A DNA stretch of 64,000 nucleotides from Labilibaculum euxinicum (GCF_009795715.1 NZ_WTCR01000014.1:1-64000); one strand, 5' to 3'; shown: positions 8,501-19,531, counted from the first letter of the stretch. Numbers and translations are program-made. Notes: generated from the letters alone by a model not told the origin.

Positions 8501-9301
8501 TTATTTAGTTAATTGAAGATGATCAAGTATTTTGGAAACTATGATTCTCCTTTTGGGAGCATCATCAGAATTTTTAATATCGATATTAATTGCGAAAAAA
8601 TATACATTCTCTCCTTTTTCAATATAGCCAACATACCATCCAATTTGCTTGTTTATTCGTGCTGCCCATCCTGTTTTCGCTCTGATTGTATAATCAGGAG
8701 TCTGTTCAACAATCATTATTTTTTTCACAATTTCTTGATTTTTTTGCGAAAATGGAAGTTGGTTAAAGTATAATTTTTGTAAAAAATCAATTTGTTGGTT
8801 TGGGCTGATTCTAATGTCTCCGCTCAACCAGAAAATATCGATTCCTCCGTTTATATTTTTATTGCCGTAATCTGATGCCTCTACCCAATGTTTCATTCTT
8901 TCTTCGCCGATTCTTCGAGCCAGTTCCTGATAAAACCAAACAACAGAATATTTTAATCCGCTTTCCAAATTTTGATCCCTATTCCATTCGTTATATCTAC
9001 GATCGATACTATCCCACTTAATGATTTCTTTTTCATCCTGAATCACTCCGGTTTCCAAAGCAATCATCGAATTAATTATTTTGAATGTGGAAGCCGGCAA
9101 AAATGCTGAATCTAATCGTTCCGAATTAAAGCTGAGTTTTGTATCATTTTTTAAATCATAAATTGCAAAACAGCCGTTAATTTTTTCTGATTTGAAAATA
9201 CCTTCCAAATCGGAAGAAGAGTAATTGTTTAAAATTGAATTTGATTGTGGAGAACAAGCAAAAAGGATAAACAATAAAAAAAGAGAAAGTAAGGTTTTCA
9301 T
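8501..9301 (-). CDS. Class D (OXA-type) beta-lactamase, lipoprotein
   Basis: A 266-residue serine beta-lactamase. All class D landmarks are present: STFK with nucleophile Ser71 and Lys74 (the carbamylated lysine), SVV at 119-121, YGN at 145-147, FWL at 157-159 and KTG at 209-211. The signal peptide ends in a lipobox (LFAC, Cys16), suggesting a membrane-anchored periplasmic enzyme that hydrolyses penicillins and perhaps other beta-lactams. It follows the CPBP protease gene by 6 bases. A penicillin-sensing (BlaR-like) role is less likely because there is no transmembrane sensor architecture. No mobile element is adjacent, so it looks intrinsic rather than acquired. Confidence 0.88.
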   Translation of the reverse strand: MKTLLSLFLLFILFACSPQSNSILNNYSSSDLEGIFKSEKINGCFAIYDLKNDTKLSFNSERLDSAFLPASTFKIINSMIALETGVIQDEKEIIKWDSIDRRYNEWNRDQNLESGLKYSVVWFYQELARRIGEERMKHWVEASDYGNKNINGGIDIFWLSGDIRISPNQQIDFLQKLYFNQLPFSQKNQEIVKKIMIVEQTPDYTIRAKTGWAARINKQIGWYVGYIEKGENVYFFAINIDIKNSDDAPKRRIIVSKILDHLQLTK

Positions 9302-9307
9302 AATAAA

Positions 9308-10198
9308 CTAGTTTGCAGTTGATAAAACATTCTGTTTTTTGTATACCATCCAAAATAATACAATACCAAGAGAACAAAGAACTGTTGCAATAATTGATCC
9401 TTCCAAACCAAATTGACCTCCGGTAAGAATTTCATTTCCGTGAATGCTTTGTGATATTAGAGAGGAGGAACTGGTTCCGCTAACTTCGAATCCGAAAATT
9501 GGTCCCTGAAAAAAATTCCAGCTAAAATGAAGGGCCAAAGGAAACCACAGATTTTTAGTGAAGATATAGCCAATTCCCAAGAGTAATCCTGCAAGGAAAA
9601 TATTTGTAATACCAACAAGTGAAACATTAGGATTCATTAGATGAAGAGCCATAAATATCAATGATGATGAAATTAAGGCAATATATTTATTCATGGAATC
9701 CATGAAATTTCGAAGAAGATATCCTCTTACAAATACTTCCTCGTTAATTGAAACTAAAATAAACAATACTACTGATTGAGCTAACCCAATCAAATTAAAA
9801 GTAATGGAATTGAATGTTAAGTTTCCGGAAAAATACAGAATTAAACTGCCTGCTCCCATCATGATAAAACCGGCCAGTAATCCGTAAATGATATCTTTTG
9901 CTCGTTTTTGAAAGGACAATCCCAAATCAATCATTTTTTTTCGATCGATAAAACGGGTAAACAGCCAAATCAACAACAGCGTTCCAATTGTTCCAAAAAA
10001 TTGAATTACTAAGAATGAGGAAGTAGAATTATCTGCCTGATTTTGTAGCATTTCCAAAAGGTCTTTGTTCGACGCAAGAGCCAATACAAAAGTACCAATA
10101 AGTTGAAAAATTCCGGTAAATATTATAAAGGGAAGAAGAATTAAAATGGCTCTGAGCCATCCTCTTTTAATCGCTGGTTCATTGTTTGTTGGGTTCAT
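9308..10198 (-). CDS. CPBP-family intramembrane glutamic endopeptidase
   Basis: A 296-residue multi-pass membrane protein with the CPBP/Abi motifs EEVFVRGYLL (Glu-Glu-x3-Arg), a conserved His in MALHLMNP and HFSWNFFQGP. Such proteins are relatives of Rce1 prenyl-protein proteases; bacterial members have roles in membrane-protein processing or bacteriocin immunity. About eight hydrophobic helices are visible. The ATG at 10198 gives a charged N-terminus before the first helix; an in-frame TTG 36 bases upstream is less likely. It heads the probable operon with the beta-lactamase. Substrate unknown. Confidence 0.82.
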   Translation of the reverse strand: MNPTNNEPAIKRGWLRAILILLPFIIFTGIFQLIGTFVLALASNKDLLEMLQNQADNSTSSFLVIQFFGTIGTLLLIWLFTRFIDRKKMIDLGLSFQKRAKDIIYGLLAGFIMMGAGSLILYFSGNLTFNSITFNLIGLAQSVVLFILVSINEEVFVRGYLLRNFMDSMNKYIALISSSLIFMALHLMNPNVSLVGITNIFLAGLLLGIGYIFTKNLWFPLALHFSWNFFQGPIFGFEVSGTSSSSLISQSIHGNEILTGGQFGLEGSIIATVLCSLGIVLFWMVYKKQNVLSTAN

Positions 10199-10283
10199 TA
10201 ATTTGGATTTTGGTTTGTGTGGTAAAATTAACAAAATCCTGATGTTATGAAAGGGAAAATAAACGTCTTTTAATTTATGACGA

Positions 10284-10325
10284 CATAAAAAAGGGGCTGT
10301 CCCAAAAGAACAACCCTTTTTTTAT
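10284..10325 (-). terminator. gdhA terminator
   Basis: AAAAAAGGG and CCCTTTTTTT form the outer stem, with TGT/ACA extending it inside. The A/T runs on both flanks would allow function in either direction. It lies 12 bases beyond the gdhA stop. Confidence 0.75.
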
Positions 10326-10336
10326 TGAGTATATAC

Positions 10337-11704
<1,368 letters not shown>

Positions 11705-11912
11705 TTAAGTTAGACATGAATTATACTGGGTGTGAATGAACGTGACCGCTAATACCAGCGATCATATTTAAAGGTAAAAAAGAAATCCCTCAAGGTCAAG
11801 GGCTTAGGTTTCACTTAAATTGTTTAAATTTAAAAGAGCCTACAAACAGTAGTCAAATCACCACGATCTTTTTACAATTTTTAATGCATCTACGTAAGTA
11901 AACCGAAAATGT

Positions 11913-14900
11913 ATGGAATCAAATCCGGGTAAAGAGCAGGGAATCAATAAGATTATAGCCGAAAATATAGAGCGGTTAAAAGAACTTTCCGCAATTAATC
12001 AAACCACAGGTATTATCAAGGAAGGAAAATCCATTGAGGATACTTTACAGCAAATCTGCTTTATTCTTCCTAAAGCATGGCAATATCCGGAGTTTACGGT
12101 TGCCCGTATTGTATTTGACGGACAAGAATACCTCAGCCCCGGATTTCGTCTCTCGCAATGGACACTAACACAGGAATTTTTAACGATCAATAATCGAAGC
12201 GGACGAATTGAGGTTTGTTATGTGAAAAAATTCCCAGCACAAGATGAAGGCCCATTTTTGAAAGAAGAAAGGCACTTGATTGAGAATATTGGGAATATTA
12301 TTGTTGGTTATATCAATAGCGAAACGGGAAAGGAACTGCTTAGTCGGAAAAGGAAAATTGATCCTGAGAAGAAGGAAATAATAGGTCCTTATGTTCCGGT
12401 TACAAATCGAAAATTATTACAGGATTTTTTGAATAAGAACAATGCTGATCGGGATATTTATCATGATTTAATGCCATTTAAAGTAAAGGAAATATTGTTG
12501 GTTGCGAACCTGTATGATGCTTATTGTATTGAACGTGAAGGGCGTTTTTCAGAACAAATTTCCAGCGAATATCATCAGCTTAACTTAACATCAATGCCTC
12601 GGGTTACAGGTGTTTCTAATTTGGAAGAAGCCATGGAACAATTACATTCCAAGCATTTTGATATGATTATATTAATGGTTGGAGTGGATAAAAAAACACC
12701 AATAATTTTAAGTGAGCATATTAAAAAGGAATTTCCGTACATATCCATTTTTTTATTGCTGAATAACGATGCCGATATTGCCATGTTTGAAGAACAACGG
12801 GCTGAACTAAAAAGTGTAGATAAAATATTTGTGTGGAATGGCGAGTCGCAGGTTTTCTTTGCCATGATTAAGAGTTTGGAAGATAAGGTAAATGTAGAAA
12901 ATGACACTAAGATTGGTTTGGCTCGGGTAATTTTATTGGTTGAAGATTCGGCAAAGTATTATTCGAGATATATGCCAATGCTTTATCAGAGTGTTTTGGC
13001 GCAAACCCAGCGAATAATAGATGATGTGAGCACCGATGCTCAGTATAAAATACTTCGCTTGCGAGCGCGACCTAAAATATTATTGGCTTCGAATTACGAA
13101 GAGGCAATGAATATTTATTATCGGTTTAGGGAGTATTTGTTGTGCTTAATTTCTGATGTGAAGTTTAAAAAAGATGGAATATTTTTAGATGATGCGGGAA
13201 TTAGTTTGGTAAAAGAAATTAAAGATGAATATCCGAATATGCCGGTTATATTGCAATCTTCTGATGTTTCGAATGCCAGCCATGCTTTTAAGCTGAAAGC
13301 TAGTTTTATCGATAAAAACTCTGAAACGCTTAGAGGGGATATTCGTTTGTTTATTCGTCAGTTTCTGGGTTTTGGCGATTTTGTTTATAAGGATGCTGAG
13401 GGAAAGGAAATTGCTACGGCAAAATCTTTAAAAGAATTTGAGGAGTATTTGTATCATATTCCCGCTGAATCATTGGTTTATCATGCTCAGAAAAATCATT
13501 TTTCATTATGGTTAATGGCTAGGGGAGAAATCCGGGTTGCAAAAATGATTGCTCCCTATCACATCACCGATTTTAAATCTGCTGAAGATGTGCGGGATTA
13601 TTTAATTAATGTAATTCAAAACTACAGGGACGAAAAAAATAAGGGAAAGGTTGTGGAGTTCAATGCCGATTTTGCTCTTAATTCCAACAATATAGTCACC
13701 TTATCTACCGGTTCCTTAGGTGGAAAAGGGCGAGGATTGGCTTTCATTAACTCCATGCTTTTTAATCTAAATTTGAGCCGGTTTGTTCCCGGAATAAATA
13801 TAAAGGCACCTATGACTGCAGTAATTGGTGTTGATGAATATGAATCATTCTTAGATCGAAATAACCTTTTAGACCGAATTAAGGATATGGATGATTTTGA
13901 ACAAATTCAGAGGGTATTTCTTGATGCAGAATTAACGCAGCGTCTGGTTCAAAAAATAAGAATCATTCTGAAGAGCTTTGAGCAGCCACTGGCGATCCGA
14001 TCTTCCGGATTGTTTGAAGATTCATTGCTTCAGCCTGTAGCAGGGGTTTTTCAAACTTACCTTGTGCCCAATAATCATCCCGATTTAAATACGAGGGTTA
14101 AGCAGGTAACTGACGCAGTAAAATTGGTTTATTCCTCCATTTTTTCCAATGATGCAAGGCTGAATGTTTCGGCCATGAATTATAAAATTGATGAAGAAAA
14201 AATGGCTGTAGTCATTCAGGAAGTAGTGGGCAATCAGTATGGATCAACTTTTTATCCCCACATTTCGGGTGTAGCTCAATCGTATAATTATTATCCCTTT
14301 GGGCACATGAAACCCGAAGAAGGGTACGCTGTGATAGGTGTTGGTTTGGGTAAATATGTTGTAGATGGTGAAAAGGCATTTAGGTTTTCTCCTGTTTTCC
14401 CAACCATTGAGAATAACAGCGCAAAAGATCAATTTAAAAACTCGCAGGTAGAATTTTATGCTGTTGACCTAAACAAAAAAGATTTGGATCTTCTGGAGGG
14501 AGATACGGCAGGGTTAATTCGTTTGGATATTGATGAAGCAGAAGCACATGGTAATTTGGTGCATTGTGCTTCTGTTTATAATTCCATGAGTGATACAATT
14601 AGTCCCGGTTTGGATATTATGGGACCAAGAATCATCAATTTCGCCAACATTTTAAAATACAATTATATTCCACTGGCAAAAACGATTGAACTTGTTTTGG
14701 ATATTATAAAAGAAGCAATGGGCTCACCGATTGAGATAGAGTTTGCAGTCGATTTAACGAAAGATAAAGAAGGGAAGGCTTCGTTTTATCTTCTGCAGAT
14801 TAAACCTTTGGTTGGTAATATAGATGATTACCATATTGATTTGAATGAAATTGACAGAAGCAAGCTTTTGATGATTTCTGAAATGAGTATGGGAAACGGA

Positions 14901-15368
14901 TTGGTAGATGATATTGTTGATGTTGTTTATGTTGTGCCCGAATTATTCAAAAAAGACTTGACTCTTGAGATTGCGGATACCATCTCAAAAATTAATCATG
15001 AAATGAGAGAAAAAAACAAACGTTTTGTATTGATTGGTCCGGGGCGCTGGGGCACCCGGGACCGATGGATTGGAATTCCCGTAAAATGGAACGACATTTC
15101 TTTCTCAAAATTAATTGTGGAGACAAGTTTTGAGGATTATCCTTTGGAAGCATCATCTGGATCTCACTTTTTTCACAATGTAACATCAATGAATATTGGC
15201 TACAGCTCCATTCACCACCATTCAGAAACATCCTTTATCGAATATCAATTACTAAAAAAGCAGAAATTAATTGGGGAGTATGGCGCCGTTCGTCACGTTC
15301 AGTTTAAAAAACCATTAAGTATTAAATTGGATGGTAAAAAACGACTGGCTGTTGTGAGTTGGGAATGA
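11913..15368 (+). CDS. GAF / receiver-like / PEP-pyruvate-binding fusion protein
   Basis: An 1151-residue cytoplasmic protein. Residues about 20-150 look like a GAF domain. About 190-325 and 335-490 look like two receiver-fold segments: the second begins with the acidic-pocket-like VILLVEDSAKYYSRYMP and has a possible phosphoacceptor region LISDVKF. About 590-1000 is a PPDK_N/PEP-synthase ATP-grasp domain (STGSLGGKGRGLAFIN, PLAIRSSGLFEDS). The phosphohistidine swivel domain and PEP TIM barrel of PEP synthase are absent. It therefore cannot run the full PEP synthase cycle by itself and may be regulatory. The C-terminal RFVLIGPGRWGTRDRW block is unassigned. It is divergent from gdhA. Confidence 0.75.
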   Translation: MESNPGKEQGINKIIAENIERLKELSAINQTTGIIKEGKSIEDTLQQICFILPKAWQYPEFTVARIVFDGQEYLSPGFRLSQWTLTQEFLTINNRSGRIEVCYVKKFPAQDEGPFLKEERHLIENIGNIIVGYINSETGKELLSRKRKIDPEKKEIIGPYVPVTNRKLLQDFLNKNNADRDIYHDLMPFKVKEILLVANLYDAYCIEREGRFSEQISSEYHQLNLTSMPRVTGVSNLEEAMEQLHSKHFDMIILMVGVDKKTPIILSEHIKKEFPYISIFLLLNNDADIAMFEEQRAELKSVDKIFVWNGESQVFFAMIKSLEDKVNVENDTKIGLARVILLVEDSAKYYSRYMPMLYQSVLAQTQRIIDDVSTDAQYKILRLRARPKILLASNYEEAMNIYYRFREYLLCLISDVKFKKDGIFLDDAGISLVKEIKDEYPNMPVILQSSDVSNASHAFKLKASFIDKNSETLRGDIRLFIRQFLGFGDFVYKDAEGKEIATAKSLKEFEEYLYHIPAESLVYHAQKNHFSLWLMARGEIRVAKMIAPYHITDFKSAEDVRDYLINVIQNYRDEKNKGKVVEFNADFALNSNNIVTLSTGSLGGKGRGLAFINSMLFNLNLSRFVPGINIKAPMTAVIGVDEYESFLDRNNLLDRIKDMDDFEQIQRVFLDAELTQRLVQKIRIILKSFEQPLAIRSSGLFEDSLLQPVAGVFQTYLVPNNHPDLNTRVKQVTDAVKLVYSSIFSNDARLNVSAMNYKIDEEKMAVVIQEVVGNQYGSTFYPHISGVAQSYNYYPFGHMKPEEGYAVIGVGLGKYVVDGEKAFRFSPVFPTIENNSAKDQFKNSQVEFYAVDLNKKDLDLLEGDTAGLIRLDIDEAEAHGNLVHCASVYNSMSDTISPGLDIMGPRIINFANILKYNYIPLAKTIELVLDIIKEAMGSPIEIEFAVDLTKDKEGKASFYLLQIKPLVGNIDDYHIDLNEIDRSKLLMISEMSMGNGLVDDIVDVVYVVPELFKKDLTLEIADTISKINHEMREKNKRFVLIGPGRWGTRDRWIGIPVKWNDISFSKLIVETSFEDYPLEASSGSHFFHNVTSMNIGYSSIHHHSETSFIEYQLLKKQKLIGEYGAVRHVQFKKPLSIKLDGKKRLAVVSWE

Positions 15369-15371
15369 TAT

Positions 15372-15971
15372 TTAAAAATGAATGGAAATGCCTAAAGCCA
15401 GATTCCAGATATCGTAAAATTTAACATATTCTGTTCTTATGCCTTCTAATAGATAATTGTCAATTGTTCCAATTTCGGTGTAAAAATCGATTCCTTTAAT
15501 TATTTTATAAGGAAGAGGGTGGTAAACCATAGCGCCAACAAAAGGAGCAAAATGTATTTTATTCTGAAAATAATAATCATTGGGGAAGTAGCTGGGTAAA
15601 TTTCGGTAGGTATTGTGAGTTGAACCAAAATTGATACTTAAGCCTGCTGTTGGAGCAACTACAAAATCACCAATGTGAAATTGTTTGATAAGAAATGTGT
15701 TCTTAAATGCAACTGTATTTAGAGTATGAACATGTGAATGCATTGATGTACTGCCATACATGAATGAAAGACGATACCAGTCTTTTGCAAGATAATAGGT
15801 AATTCCGGCAGAAAGAAAGCCAATATTACCTGCGTATTGAATTTTTGCATCACGTGGTAAATACCATTTTCTTTTTATCGAATCAGTTTGGCCTTCGTTA
15901 ATATTACTACCCAAGGCTGATAGGTTAAAACAGCAGCTACATACTAAAATGATTAATATATATTTTTTCAT
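15372..15971 (-). CDS. Small outer-membrane beta-barrel protein, function unknown
   Basis: A 199-residue protein with a signal peptide (KKYILIILVCSCCFNLSALGS). Alternating aromatic strands and a C-terminal Phe (LALGISIHF) are typical of an outer-membrane barrel. Its start overlaps by one base the stop of the phosphoesterase gene upstream, so the two are translationally coupled. No specific family was recognised. Confidence 0.65.
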   Translation of the reverse strand: MKKYILIILVCSCCFNLSALGSNINEGQTDSIKRKWYLPRDAKIQYAGNIGFLSAGITYYLAKDWYRLSFMYGSTSMHSHVHTLNTVAFKNTFLIKQFHIGDFVVAPTAGLSINFGSTHNTYRNLPSYFPNDYYFQNKIHFAPFVGAMVYHPLPYKIIKGIDFYTEIGTIDNYLLEGIRTEYVKFYDIWNLALGISIHF

Positions 15972-16780
15972 TAAAAAGCGATGTTTTCAATCGAATAATT
16001 ACCATTATCAATAGTAATTACCTGATAGTGATTATCAGCAATATCACCTCCTACCAAAAAATCTGTTTTGCCATATTTTTTGCCATGATAAAAGCTGTGT
16101 GTATGGCCATGTATGGAGAGTTTAATATTGTTATTTTCCAGTATTTGATTCAGAATTGAATCTTCTCCGTCATATTGATCCGAATAAGGTGGGATGTGTG
16201 AGACAGGAATCACCAGATCAGCACTGCCATCATTCTTTAAATTCTCATTGAACCAATCAAAATCAGGATCTGTGTTTTTTCGTTCCCATACAATATTATC
16301 AAACATTACAAATTTGCAGCCTTTGTAAGTAAATGTGTAGTTGTTTTCACCAAAGGAGGTATGGTATAATCTTTCGCCATTTGATAAGTGGTCGTGATTC
16401 CCGATTACTGTAAAAAAAGGAACGTTCAGCCTGGATATTATTTCGTTAAACCATGTAAATTCTTTGTGAAGGGCACTTAAGGTTAAATCACCACCATGTA
16501 TTACGAAATCAATATCATCTCTTGCATTTAGAGCAGTAACAGCATCCTCAAATTCATCATAAAATGTGTGAGTGTCTGTGATAAAAGCGAATTTGAAAGT
16601 TTCATTATTATCAGTAGTTTTTATTTTATCCAGATTTTTAGAAGTTAAATCTCTGAATTTACTCTCAACTTTATTATCATATGGACTGTATTCATAAGGC
16701 AGACTGCATCCTGGGAATACCCCCAAAATAGCAGACAGGCATACCAGTCCGTTGGTTTTTATAAAATCACGTCGGATCAT
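15971..16780 (-). CDS. Tat-exported metallophosphoesterase (calcineurin-like)
   Basis: A 269-residue protein. The N-terminus RRDFIKTNG is a twin-arginine signal, and GVFPGC makes a possible lipobox, so a Tat-exported lipoprotein is likely. The dimetal phosphoesterase motifs appear in order: D-x-H (ITDTHTF), GGDLT, GNHDHL, SHIPPY and HGHTHSF. It should hydrolyse a phosphate ester outside the cytoplasm; substrate unknown. It is coupled to the small barrel protein gene. A tatA gene is at 56579. Confidence 0.85.
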   Translation of the reverse strand: MIRRDFIKTNGLVCLSAILGVFPGCSLPYEYSPYDNKVESKFRDLTSKNLDKIKTTDNNETFKFAFITDTHTFYDEFEDAVTALNARDDIDFVIHGGDLTLSALHKEFTWFNEIISRLNVPFFTVIGNHDHLSNGERLYHTSFGENNYTFTYKGCKFVMFDNIVWERKNTDPDFDWFNENLKNDGSADLVIPVSHIPPYSDQYDGEDSILNQILENNNIKLSIHGHTHSFYHGKKYGKTDFLVGGDIADNHYQVITIDNGNYSIENIAF

Positions 16781-16927
16781 ATCTGTTGGTTTTATTCTTT
16801 CAGAATAAATTCAATAAAATTAGTGTGGAGCAAAGATATTATAGAAAAAGAAAGATGATGAAAGTTATAACAATTATTAACTTTTTTAACAATTCAAAGC
16901 ATTTTAGCAGCGTGAAGAAGCGATTTG

Positions 16928-18172
16928 TTAATCAAATTTAATCGCCTTTGCAGGAGTTATTTTTGTAATTAAATAGGAGGGAACAAGCAACATCGAAACT
17001 GTAACAATTAAACTGCCAATATTCAGAAGAATAATGTGAGTGATTTTAAGATTGATTGGTACGGTATCTACATAATAGTTGGTTGGATCCAGAGGGATAA
17101 TCTCAAAAAAGTATTGCAGTAAACACACAGAGATTCCAATAATGTTTCCCCACAGCAGTCCTTGTCCGATAAGCATGGACGATTGATAAAGAAATATTTT
17201 ACGAATCGACCAGTTTTCTGTCCCCAGTGCTTTTAAAATTCCAATCATATTGGTCTTTTCCAGAATAATAATTAAAAGCCCCGAAACCATATTAAAACCG
17301 GCAACCAGTATCATTAGGCTTAAAATAATCCATACATTCATATCGAGCATATCAAGCCAGCTAAATATTTGCGGATATTTGCGAACAATGCTTCTTACTT
17401 TTAAACCGGCACCATCATCGGTAAATGATGCAGCTGTAATTCCTTTTATCTGTTGATCGATAAGATCTAAATCGTCAAAATTATCAATGAAAATTTCGTA
17501 GCCGCTAACCTGATTGTTACTCCAGTCATTTAATTTTTGAATGTGTTGTATATCGCAGATAAGGAATAGTTTGTCGAATTCTTCCATTCCGGTATTGTAT
17601 ATCCCGGCAACGGTAAAACTTCTTACCCTGGGCGGTTGCTGAATAAAATAAACCGATAATTTGTTACCTACTTTTAATTGAAGAAGATTTGATAGTTTTT
17701 CCGAAATCAAGATATCATTACTTTTGGTGCTGTCGGTGAGCTGAATGGTTTTTCCCTCCACCAAATGATTTTTAAAAAAACTCCAATCGTAGTCTTTACC
17801 TATTCCGTTTAAAACAATTCCTTGAATATCCGATTTTGTTTTAAGAATACCCGGTTTCGTTGCAAAGGATTGTATGTGCGAAACTCCGGGTATTTTTTCA
17901 ATGCTGCTTACGGAGATTGCATTTTTTTCGATGGGGTTAGTTTCAAACGACGAGTTGTTATCGTAATTTGTGATTTGTATATGAGAACCAAATCCGATAA
18001 CCTTGTTGGTAATTTCAGATTTGAATCCGGTAACAATAGCTACAGCCAATATCATTACTGCGATGCCAAGAGCAATACTTATTTTGGCAATACTAATAAT
18101 AGGATGAGATATATTTCCACCGCCTTTTTTGCTGATGGTAATTTTTTTAGCTATAAAAAGTTCTAAATTCAA
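16928..18172 (-). CDS. ABC transporter permease, LolC/LolE (FtsX) family
   Basis: A 414-residue permease with one N-terminal membrane helix (ISIALGIAVMILAVAIVTGFK), a periplasmic domain of about 210 residues, and three C-terminal helices, the MacB/FtsX layout. The N-terminal FIAKKITISKKGGGNISHPI resembles LolC/LolE, which extract lipoproteins from the inner membrane for transfer to LolA. No ATPase gene is adjacent; a LolD-like ATPase is at 57813. The candidate -7 box is 30 bases upstream. Confidence 0.82.
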   Translation of the reverse strand: MNLELFIAKKITISKKGGGNISHPIISIAKISIALGIAVMILAVAIVTGFKSEITNKVIGFGSHIQITNYDNNSSFETNPIEKNAISVSSIEKIPGVSHIQSFATKPGILKTKSDIQGIVLNGIGKDYDWSFFKNHLVEGKTIQLTDSTKSNDILISEKLSNLLQLKVGNKLSVYFIQQPPRVRSFTVAGIYNTGMEEFDKLFLICDIQHIQKLNDWSNNQVSGYEIFIDNFDDLDLIDQQIKGITAASFTDDGAGLKVRSIVRKYPQIFSWLDMLDMNVWIILSLMILVAGFNMVSGLLIIILEKTNMIGILKALGTENWSIRKIFLYQSSMLIGQGLLWGNIIGISVCLLQYFFEIIPLDPTNYYVDTVPINLKITHIILLNIGSLIVTVSMLLVPSYLITKITPAKAIKFD

Positions 18173-18201
18173 ATTGAGTTTCTTTTTAAAAGATTAATAC
18201 A

Positions 18202-18209
18202 AAAGTAGT
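18202..18209 (-). promoter_or_regulatory. Candidate -7 box for the LolC/E-like gene
   Basis: On the minus strand TACTTTTG fits TAnnTTTG, about 30 bases before the start codon. Confidence 0.35.
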
Positions 18210-18243
18210 AATTTCGTGTTTACAGATGTGAAAAATTAGTTAA

Positions 18244-19455
18244 ATGAGAAAAATAAAACAATTGATTCAATATTGTGTGCTGTGTTCATACTTTTTGTTT
18301 GTAATATGTGTAACATCTTGTGCACAAAAACAATCAGATTCATTATCGACCGGAGCCGAAAACTTCACAGAATTTATACCTCTGCTGAAAGAGAAAAAAA
18401 TTGCAGTTGTCGCCAATCAATCCTCATTGGTTAAAGCCGAACATTTGGTTGATGTATTACTGGCAAAAGACATACACATTACTCGAATTTTCAGTCCCGA
18501 ACATGGCTTTCGGGGCGATGCTGATGCAGGCGAGAAAATTACCAATGGCATAGATGCGAAAACAGGATTGCCGATTGTGTCCCTATATGGAAAGCATTAT
18601 AAACCTTCGGTGGCTGATTTAAAAGATGTTGATATTGTAGTATTTGATATTCAGGATGTTGGTGTTCGCTTTTACACATACATTTCCACGCTTCATTATG
18701 TGATGGAAGCTTGCGCCGAGCAGGGAAAACAGGTAATTGTTCTCGATCGGCCAAATCCAAACGGACATTACGTGGATGGACCAGTCCTGGAGATGAAATA
18801 CAGTTCCTTTGTTGGAATGCATCCGGTGCCTGTGGTTTATGGCATGTCGATAGGTGAATATGCCCAAATGATTAACGGGGAAAAATGGTTGAAGAATAAA
18901 GTACAATGTGAATTAAAAGTGATTCCATGTAAAAACTGGAACCGGGAGAAATCCTATTTGCTGCCGGTAAAGCCGTCGCCCAATCTGCCGAATCAATTGT
19001 CTGTTGCTTTGTATCCGTCTCTGTGTTTTTTCGAAGGAACAGTGGTTAGTGCCGGTCGTGGTACAAATTATCCGTTTCAAGTATACGGACATCCTTTTTT
19101 TACAAAGGGTGATTTTGAGTTTACACCAAGCAGTATTACCGGAGCAAGTAAATATCCAAAGTTTAAAGGTGAAAAATGTATTGGTTACGATTTGCGTAAA
19201 ATAAATGCGGATGACTTCCGAAAGAAGAAAAAATTGGATCTGTCTTTTTTATTAAATGCTTATAGTGAATTGAAAGTGGCCCCGGATTTTTTCAATTCTT
19301 TTTTTGAAAAGCTTGCAGGAACAGCAAATCTGAGAACTCAAATTGAAAACTCCATATCGGAAGAACAAATTAGAGCCAGTTGGGAAAAGGATCGAAAAGA
19401 TTTTATGGCAATTCGAGCGAAGTACCTGATTTATTCTGATTTTGCAGAAGAGTAA
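18244..19455 (+). CDS. namZ: NamZ-type exo-beta-N-acetylmuramidase (DUF1343, GH171)
   Basis: A 403-residue lipoprotein (lipobox VTSC, Cys26). The motifs VVANQSSL, RIFSPEHGFRGDADAGE, VFDIQDVGVRFYTYISTL and VLDRPNPNG define DUF1343, whose characterised members (NamZ/YbbC) remove N-acetylmuramic acid from the non-reducing end of peptidoglycan fragments. It likely acts in the periplasm in cell-wall recycling. A long hairpin follows the stop codon. Confidence 0.87.
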   Translation: MRKIKQLIQYCVLCSYFLFVICVTSCAQKQSDSLSTGAENFTEFIPLLKEKKIAVVANQSSLVKAEHLVDVLLAKDIHITRIFSPEHGFRGDADAGEKITNGIDAKTGLPIVSLYGKHYKPSVADLKDVDIVVFDIQDVGVRFYTYISTLHYVMEACAEQGKQVIVLDRPNPNGHYVDGPVLEMKYSSFVGMHPVPVVYGMSIGEYAQMINGEKWLKNKVQCELKVIPCKNWNREKSYLLPVKPSPNLPNQLSVALYPSLCFFEGTVVSAGRGTNYPFQVYGHPFFTKGDFEFTPSSITGASKYPKFKGEKCIGYDLRKINADDFRKKKKLDLSFLLNAYSELKVAPDFFNSFFEKLAGTANLRTQIENSISEEQIRASWEKDRKDFMAIRAKYLIYSDFAEE

Positions 19456-19463
19456 ATGGAAAA

Positions 19464-19531
19464 AGAAACAGAAGCATCGGAGTGAAAGGAAAGTTGTATC
19501 GACTAAGTTGCAAATCCGATGTTCTGTTTCT
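19464..19531 (+). other. Long-stem hairpin in the namZ 3' region
   Basis: GAAACAGAAGCATCGGA (19465-19481) pairs with TCCGATGTTCTGTTTC (19515-19530), a stem of about 16 bp with one bulge around a loop of about 33 bases. No T run follows, so it is not a plain intrinsic terminator; mRNA stabiliser or small RNA are possibilities. The rest of the 302-base gap to the next gene shows nothing else recognisable. Confidence 0.5.

Noticed and set aside
10284-10325. Considered a transposon end near the beta-lactamase operon
   Set aside because: It is a simple A/T-flanked terminator stem; no transposase or target duplication is nearby.
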